27,639 nt of DNA, taken from assembly GCA_023426005.1 (NCBI GenBank), contig JAFABO010000078.1:1-27639 (forward strand). The letters are read 5' to 3'. The notes beneath the pieces were generated by a model, which did no database searches, was not told the origin of the DNA, and saw only the letters and a list, made by a program, of their open reading frames with translations. This DNA is from Bacillota bacterium (GTDB lineage Bacteria; Bacillota; Clostridia; Acetivibrionales; DSM-1351). Shown here piece after piece: positions 23,829-27,639 of the stretch (positions within the stretch are counted from its first letter, which is position 1; each line of letters begins with the position of its first letter). A program made the position numbers and the translations under genes.

Positions 23829-24731
23829 TTATTTTTCCTCCTTAATATTCATCATTTTAAAAGTAAACAGCGAAATAGTAGTGATAATGATAAACATTGC
23901 TGCTGCAACGGTAGACCCGTACCCCATTTTCATCTGCGTAAATGCACTCTTATACATATAAGTGGCCATAAGCTCGGTAGACCCGGAAGGTCCGCCCTCT
24001 GTCATAACATAAATCAAATCAAAATATTTTAAAGAACCCACTATACACATAATGGTGGCAGCTTTAATGGTATCACTCAATATAGGGAGAGAAATTCTGA
24101 ATATATATTGATGACGCTTTGCTCCATCAATTACCGCCGCTTCATACAGCTCTGGTGAAATAGTGGTCAGTCCGGCAAAATAGTATACCATGTAAAAAGG
24201 GATATACTGCCAGCATATAACTCCTATTACCGCCCAGATTGCAGTTTTTTCATTACCCAGCAGATTGAAGGGGCTGTCCATGAATAGCTGCATAACCGCC
24301 CCTGCAAGACCATAATTTGAATCAAGAAGCTGTTTGAAAAGAAATCCCAGAGCTACCGAGCTCATCAGTAATGGAAGAAAGTATACCGACTTAAGAAACT
24401 TTGCCCTTTCATTGACCCAGTCCAGCAAATAAGCCAGAACCAGTGCCACGGGCATTTGAACAATAAGACAGGCTACAACCATCACTATATTGTTTTTTAT
24501 AGTAGTGAAAAAGGTTTTATCGGCAATAAGTGTTTTCCAGTTTTCTAGGCCTATAAAATCTTTTGACTGGCTCACTCCGTTCCAGTCCAAAGAACTCAAT
24601 TTAAATGTGTAGAATACTGAGCGAAAAATATAAACTATTAAGAAAAATGCTATCGGTAATAGAAAAAGAGTAGCAACGATGGCTGTAGACCTCTTTCTCT
24701 CATTTTCCAGGGATCGTTTTTTCACTCCCAT
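23829..24731 (-). CDS. CUT1 carbohydrate ABC transporter permease (MalF-like)
   Basis: A 300-aa membrane protein with a basic N-terminus followed by a first hydrophobic span (about residues 15-40) and five more. The EAA loop reads YEAAVIDGAKRHQYIFRISL. The periplasm-facing stretch after the first span (SSLDWNGVSQSKDFIGLENW) matches UgpA/MalF-type permeases. With the MalG-like protein it forms the channel for a sugar or oligosaccharide delivered by the lipoprotein encoded just upstream. GAGAGGATG precedes the ATG. A hairpin in the preceding gap may set the ratio of binding protein to permease. Confidence 0.93.
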   Translation of the reverse strand: MGVKKRSLENERKRSTAIVATLFLLPIAFFLIVYIFRSVFYTFKLSSLDWNGVSQSKDFIGLENWKTLIADKTFFTTIKNNIVMVVACLIVQMPVALVLAYLLDWVNERAKFLKSVYFLPLLMSSVALGFLFKQLLDSNYGLAGAVMQLFMDSPFNLLGNEKTAIWAVIGVICWQYIPFYMVYYFAGLTTISPELYEAAVIDGAKRHQYIFRISLPILSDTIKAATIMCIVGSLKYFDLIYVMTEGGPSGSTELMATYMYKSAFTQMKMGYGSTVAAAMFIIITTISLFTFKMMNIKEEK

Positions 24732-24761
24732 ATTTCATCCTCTCATTTCCAGTTATTTTGA

Positions 24762-24796
24762 TAATAGCAGGTACCCTTTCAGGTACCGCGCTATTA
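24762..24796 (-). other. Intercistronic hairpin between binding protein and permease genes
   Basis: TAATAGC (24762-24768) pairs with 24790-24796, and GGTACC (24770-24775) pairs with GGTACC (24782-24787), around a 6-nt loop. There is no T-tract. Such hairpins after binding-protein genes often stabilise the upstream message so that the lipoprotein is made in excess over the permeases; that role is inferred here. Confidence 0.65.
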
Positions 24797-24834
24797 CCAT
24801 AGAAATACAAACTTCCAAAATACCTATAGCAATA

Positions 24835-26166
24835 CTATTTGTGTTTAATGCCATCATTCATACTCTTGTTGTATTCTTCAGGAGTGATAGATCCGGCAAG
24901 TAATTTTTGTAACTGATCCTTATGCAATTCCGCATCATTCGGTGCAAGATACTGATCCAGCCAAAGCTGCATACTGGTAGCTGAAGATGCGCTGTCGGAA
25001 ATTACCTTGCTTAAATCGTCGGTCAATGTTATGTTCTTTAACGGAGGAATCTTACCGGCTGGAATCCTTTCACTAATTGCCTGGTCATCCAGCAAGTACG
25101 TAATTGCTTTGAATGCCATCTCAGGATTCTTGGAATTCTTTGAAACAGAATAGAAATTATCACCCATTGTTCCTATATATTCGGAAGCCTTACCTTTGCT
25201 GTCAGGATTTGCAGGGAACTGCATTACTCCGACATTTTCAACAAATTCAGGGTTTTCGCCCTTTGCGGTAAACAGGAACCATCCGCCCATTATATACATG
25301 GCAGCTTTTCCATTATAGAACAGCTGTCTGTCCTGTCCAGCATCATAATCTATACCGTTAAAGTCTTTTCCAAAATAACCTTTTTGGGACCAGGATTGAA
25401 TCTTAGTTGCAGCAGCCTGGAAATCTGCAGTATCAAACCCTGTCACACCGTTGTTGGCATCGGCAAAAGCATTTGGACCGGCCAATCTGTCAAGAACATA
25501 GCCGTATACTATTGAGCCCGGCCATTTTGTCTTGTTGGCCAAAGCAATAGGTATAATTCCTTTTTGAACAAATGTATCACTTACTTTTTCAAATTCATCC
25601 AGAGTTTTTGGAACTTCAAGGCCATTATCTGCGAAGAGTTTTTTGTTGTAGAACATCAGGGCAGGCGAAACATTTTCCACCGGTACAGCCCAGATCGAAT
25701 CCTTATAAGTAGCCTGTTGGATTGATGCATCAAGGAATTTATCCTTATAATTATCCTTGTTCATATATTCGGTTATATCGTATACCATACCTGAATCAAT
25801 ATATGAAACCATTGGTCCGCCTGTCCAGTGAATAAACACATCCGGAAGTTCATTGGCGCTCATTGCAGTAATAAGTTTAGTTTTGTAAGGATCATTCTGC
25901 ATCGGAACAGCTTCCATTTCAAAACCCGGATTATCTTTTGCGAATCTTTGCATTGATGCATTAATAATCTCAGCAACATTTTCCTGTGTCTGGATATGCC
26001 ACATAGTCAACTTAGTAGTACCACTTGCTTTAACATTCCCATTATTATTGGTATTAGAGTCTTTACTGGTGTTCTCTGCCACAGTACCCCCTGAACCACA
26101 GGCAGTAACAGATAATAACATTGCTGCGGATAATATTGCAGACACTATCACATTGCGCATCTTCAT
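24835..26166 (-). CDS. Sugar ABC transporter substrate-binding lipoprotein (CUT1, family 1)
   Basis: About 443 aa. A lipoprotein signal peptide is clear: MKMRN, a hydrophobic stretch, then the lipobox SVTAC with Cys23 as the lipidated residue, followed by a Ser/Asn/Thr-rich linker. The mature part has the extracellular sugar-binding fold (TTKLTMWHIQTQENV, ANELPDVFIHWTGG, NGKAAMYIMGGW). It captures the imported sugar outside the membrane and passes it to the two permeases. The start at 26166 is chosen because GGGAGGA lies 9 nt upstream; an in-frame ATG at 26199 lacks a good site and would put extra residues before the signal peptide. As first gene of the operon it follows a consensus promoter. 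Confidence 0.94.
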   Translation of the reverse strand: MKMRNVIVSAILSAAMLLSVTACGSGGTVAENTSKDSNTNNNGNVKASGTTKLTMWHIQTQENVAEIINASMQRFAKDNPGFEMEAVPMQNDPYKTKLITAMSANELPDVFIHWTGGPMVSYIDSGMVYDITEYMNKDNYKDKFLDASIQQATYKDSIWAVPVENVSPALMFYNKKLFADNGLEVPKTLDEFEKVSDTFVQKGIIPIALANKTKWPGSIVYGYVLDRLAGPNAFADANNGVTGFDTADFQAAATKIQSWSQKGYFGKDFNGIDYDAGQDRQLFYNGKAAMYIMGGWFLFTAKGENPEFVENVGVMQFPANPDSKGKASEYIGTMGDNFYSVSKNSKNPEMAFKAITYLLDDQAISERIPAGKIPPLKNITLTDDLSKVISDSASSATSMQLWLDQYLAPNDAELHKDQLQKLLAGSITPEEYNKSMNDGIKHK

Positions 26167-26201
26167 AACATTATTCCTCCCTAATTTAATTACTTCCATT
26201 A

Positions 26202-26243
26202 GTTACTAAATTAAATTACTAGCTAGTATAAATTAATTTACTA
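26202..26243 (-). promoter_or_regulatory. Candidate operator cluster at the operon start point
   Basis: Read on the minus strand, three TAGTAA hexamers occur just downstream of the predicted start point, the first two 22 nt apart and the last two 13 nt apart. They flank a perfect 10-bp palindrome ACTAGCTAGT. The first belongs to a 14-nt sequence (AAATTAATTTACTA on the plus strand, 26230-26243) repeated exactly at 26428-26441. This suggests binding of the operon's SorC-type regulator to multiple sites; the link is inference. Confidence 0.5.
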
Positions 26244-26245
26244 AC

Positions 26246-26275
26246 ATTATACCTACAAATCATAAGGCATGTCAA
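26246..26275 (-). promoter_or_regulatory. Consensus sigma-A promoter of the 13-gene sugar operon
   Basis: On the minus strand TTGACA (26270-26275), an 18-nt spacer, TATAAT (26246-26251). The start point would be near 26239, giving a leader of about 73 nt before the lipoprotein gene. Confidence 0.85.
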
Positions 26276-26574
26276 CATGTTGTATAAATTTTTATAAACT
26301 AATTTTAAGTTTTTATGGCAATTTCAACAAATTTACAACTAAATGGCATAAAAAGTAGACTATTCTTCAACTAAGTAATTATAGTTATATAATAGTCCTT
26401 GTGTATATTATGTATTATATTTGAATTAAATTAATTTACTATGGGCAACATAGCTCTGCCCAATTATCCGCAACCTGTTCAAGTATCCCTTTATCCCAAA
26501 TAAAACAACACGCTGCAGAAACCATGAAGCTCCGCACCGTGCCGTTTGTTTTGTCCGAGAATAAATTTAAAATA
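26276..26574. other. Intergenic region between the sugar operon and the CUT2 permease gene
   Basis: About 300 nt, AT-rich near the operon promoter and more GC-rich towards the permease stop codon. It holds the upstream copy of AAATTAATTTACTA (26428-26441) and a short GGGCA/TGCCC stem (26443-26461). I found no credible ORF and no clear T-tract terminator for the permease transcript, so read-through into the operon is possible. Confidence 0.5.
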
Positions 26575-27639
26575 TCAGTCAGCGTTGGATTTTGATTTCG
26601 TGTATACGTCAAATGCCACAGCTGCCAGAAGAACCAGACCTTTAATTGCCTGCTGCCAGTCTATGCCCACACCCATGATTGACATACCATTGTTCAGTAC
26701 GCCCATTACAAGTGCACCGATTATTGCTCCTATGATTGTGCCGATACCGCCTGATGCTGAAGCTCCGCCTATGAAGCAGGCTGCGATGGCGTCCAGCTCG
26801 AAGTTTGTGCCGGCCTTCGGTGTGGCAGCGTTCAAACGTCCCGCAACAACCAGCCCTGCAAGTGCGGCAAGCAGTCCCATGTTTACATATACCCAGAACA
26901 TAACCCTCTTGGTTTTTATACCCGAGAGCTTGGCTGCCTTTTCGTTTCCGCCCAGTGCGTAAATATGACGTCCTGCAATGGTCTTCTGTGTAATGAAAGT
27001 ATATATGGCGATAAGTGCAACTATCAGAATAAGAACTATTGGGATACCCTTGTAAGCGGCAAGGCTTACCGTCAAAAGGTTTATTGCAGCTACGATGATT
27101 GCTGTCTTGCCTATGGTTATGGGGAAAGGAAGTGTTTCAAAATTATACTTCTTCATGCTTTGAATATTTTTATATTCAATGAATATGAATACCATGGACA
27201 GTATAATACCTGTTATCACGGCTATCATGTTCAAACCGCCCAACTTGAAGACATCCGAAAGGAAAAAGCCGTTTGCCATGGCCTGGAAGGATTCTGCATA
27301 AGGAGATATGGTTTGGCCCTTGAGAAGAACCATTGTCAAGCCTCTGAATACCAGCATGCCTGCAAGAGTTACAATAAATGCCGGAATCCGGATATATGCT
27401 ATCCAGAAGCCCTGCCATGCCCCTACCAGCGCACCGATAACCAGACAGAGGACAACTGCGATCACCACAGGCATGTGCATCTGGACCATGAATATTGCGG
27501 ATATGGCTCCGATAAAAGCGGCCACTGATCCAACAGACAGATCCACATTGCCTGTCAGTATTACCAGAAGCATACCTATTCCAAGAATAAGTACATAGCT
27601 GTTCTGCAATATAAGGTTGGTGATATTCAACGGTTTAAA
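26575..27639 (-). CDS. CUT2 sugar ABC transporter permease (XylH/GguB/MmsB-like), 5' end outside window
   Basis: At least 354 aa, open to the right edge: the frame continues upstream of a possible TTG at 27630 (reading FKPLNITNLILQN), and relatives carry about 40 further N-terminal residues with the first membrane span. VILTGNVDLSVGSV, TLAGMLVFRGL, the cytoplasmic RHIYALGGNEKAAKLSGI loop, and the FIGGASASGGIGTIIGAIIGALVMGVLNNGMS region identify the ribose/xylose-type permease group; the long insertion around the middle is typical of XylH/GguB. It forms the channel for a monosaccharide importer whose ATPase and binding-protein genes would lie off the right edge. It is on the same strand as the sugar operon. 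Confidence 0.92.
   Translation of the reverse strand, partial: FKPLNITNLILQNSYVLILGIGMLLVILTGNVDLSVGSVAAFIGAISAIFMVQMHMPVVIAVVLCLVIGALVGAWQGFWIAYIRIPAFIVTLAGMLVFRGLTMVLLKGQTISPYAESFQAMANGFFLSDVFKLGGLNMIAVITGIILSMVFIFIEYKNIQSMKKYNFETLPFPITIGKTAIIVAAINLLTVSLAAYKGIPIVLILIVALIAIYTFITQKTIAGRHIYALGGNEKAAKLSGIKTKRVMFWVYVNMGLLAALAGLVVAGRLNAATPKAGTNFELDAIAACFIGGASASGGIGTIIGAIIGALVMGVLNNGMSIMGVGIDWQQAIKGLVLLAAVAFDVYTKSKSNAD

Noticed and set aside
26965..27528. 187-codon frame opposite the CUT2 permease
   Set aside because: It is antisense to conserved permease sequence, rich in Tyr, His and Cys without any motif, as expected for a shadow frame.
1..27639. CRISPR array, prophage, transposase, tRNA or rRNA
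   Set aside because: No regularly spaced repeats, phage or transposase proteins, or tRNA/rRNA-like sequences were recognised anywhere in the window.

Overview
This window looks like the chromosome of a low-GC, strictly anaerobic, fermentative Firmicute. A plant-polysaccharide-degrading clostridium of the Ruminiclostridium / Clostridium cellulolyticum type is my best guess; this is inferred from gene content and AT-rich spacers, and no rRNA or marker gene is present. Supporting content is an [FeFe]-hydrogenase maturase (HydE), a bifunctional AdhE behind Rex-type redox operators, a cytoplasmic GH51 arabinofuranosidase, ketodeoxygluconate metabolism and several sugar ABC transporter genes. Consensus sigma-A promoters (TTGACA-N17/18-TATAAT-like) and strong AGGAGG ribosome binding sites recur. 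No rRNA, tRNA, CRISPR array, transposase or phage gene was seen.

Layout. (1) 1-3200: an HD-domain protein and a PatB/MalY-type C-S lyase on the minus strand, divergent from cysK on the plus strand. (2) 3343-6089, plus strand: split coenzyme A genes coaB and coaC, then hydE. (3) 6100-8950: a kdgK-eda pair (2-keto-3-deoxygluconate to pyruvate plus glyceraldehyde 3-phosphate) on the minus strand, divergent from a GntR/FCD regulator. The eda promoter carries a palindromic operator in its spacer. (4) 8871-12740: a YjdF/DUF2238-like membrane protein and adhE, whose promoter region has three Rex-like sites. (5) 12828-26275: one apparent 13-gene minus-strand operon of about 13 kb. It runs from a consensus promoter through a lipoprotein binding protein, two CUT1 permeases, deoC, two zinc dehydrogenases, a GlpK-like FGGY kinase, an SDR, an AraA-like isomerase, a SorC-type regulator, a VOC protein, GH51 abfA and a flavin reductase-like protein, to a strong intrinsic terminator. 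(6) 26575-27639: the 3' part of a CUT2 (XylH/GguB-like) sugar permease that runs off the right edge.

How the genes may work together. The large operon is the most interesting unit. It combines import of an arabinose-containing or related glycoside, intracellular de-arabinosylation, aldose/ketose isomerisation, polyol/ketose redox steps, phosphorylation and aldol cleavage, but it has neither classical araB nor araD. The kinase carries every GlpK glycerol-contact residue except the phenylalanine equivalent to E. coli Phe270, which is alanine. The pathway substrate is therefore unassigned. If DeoC makes acetaldehyde, the neighbouring Rex-controlled AdhE could use it, which would couple the operon to redox balance; this is inference. 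Several non-coding structures are also worth attention: a perfect three-way-junction palindrome between eda and the GntR gene, a long inverted repeat between hydE and kdgK, and a strong T-tract-less hairpin just after adhE.
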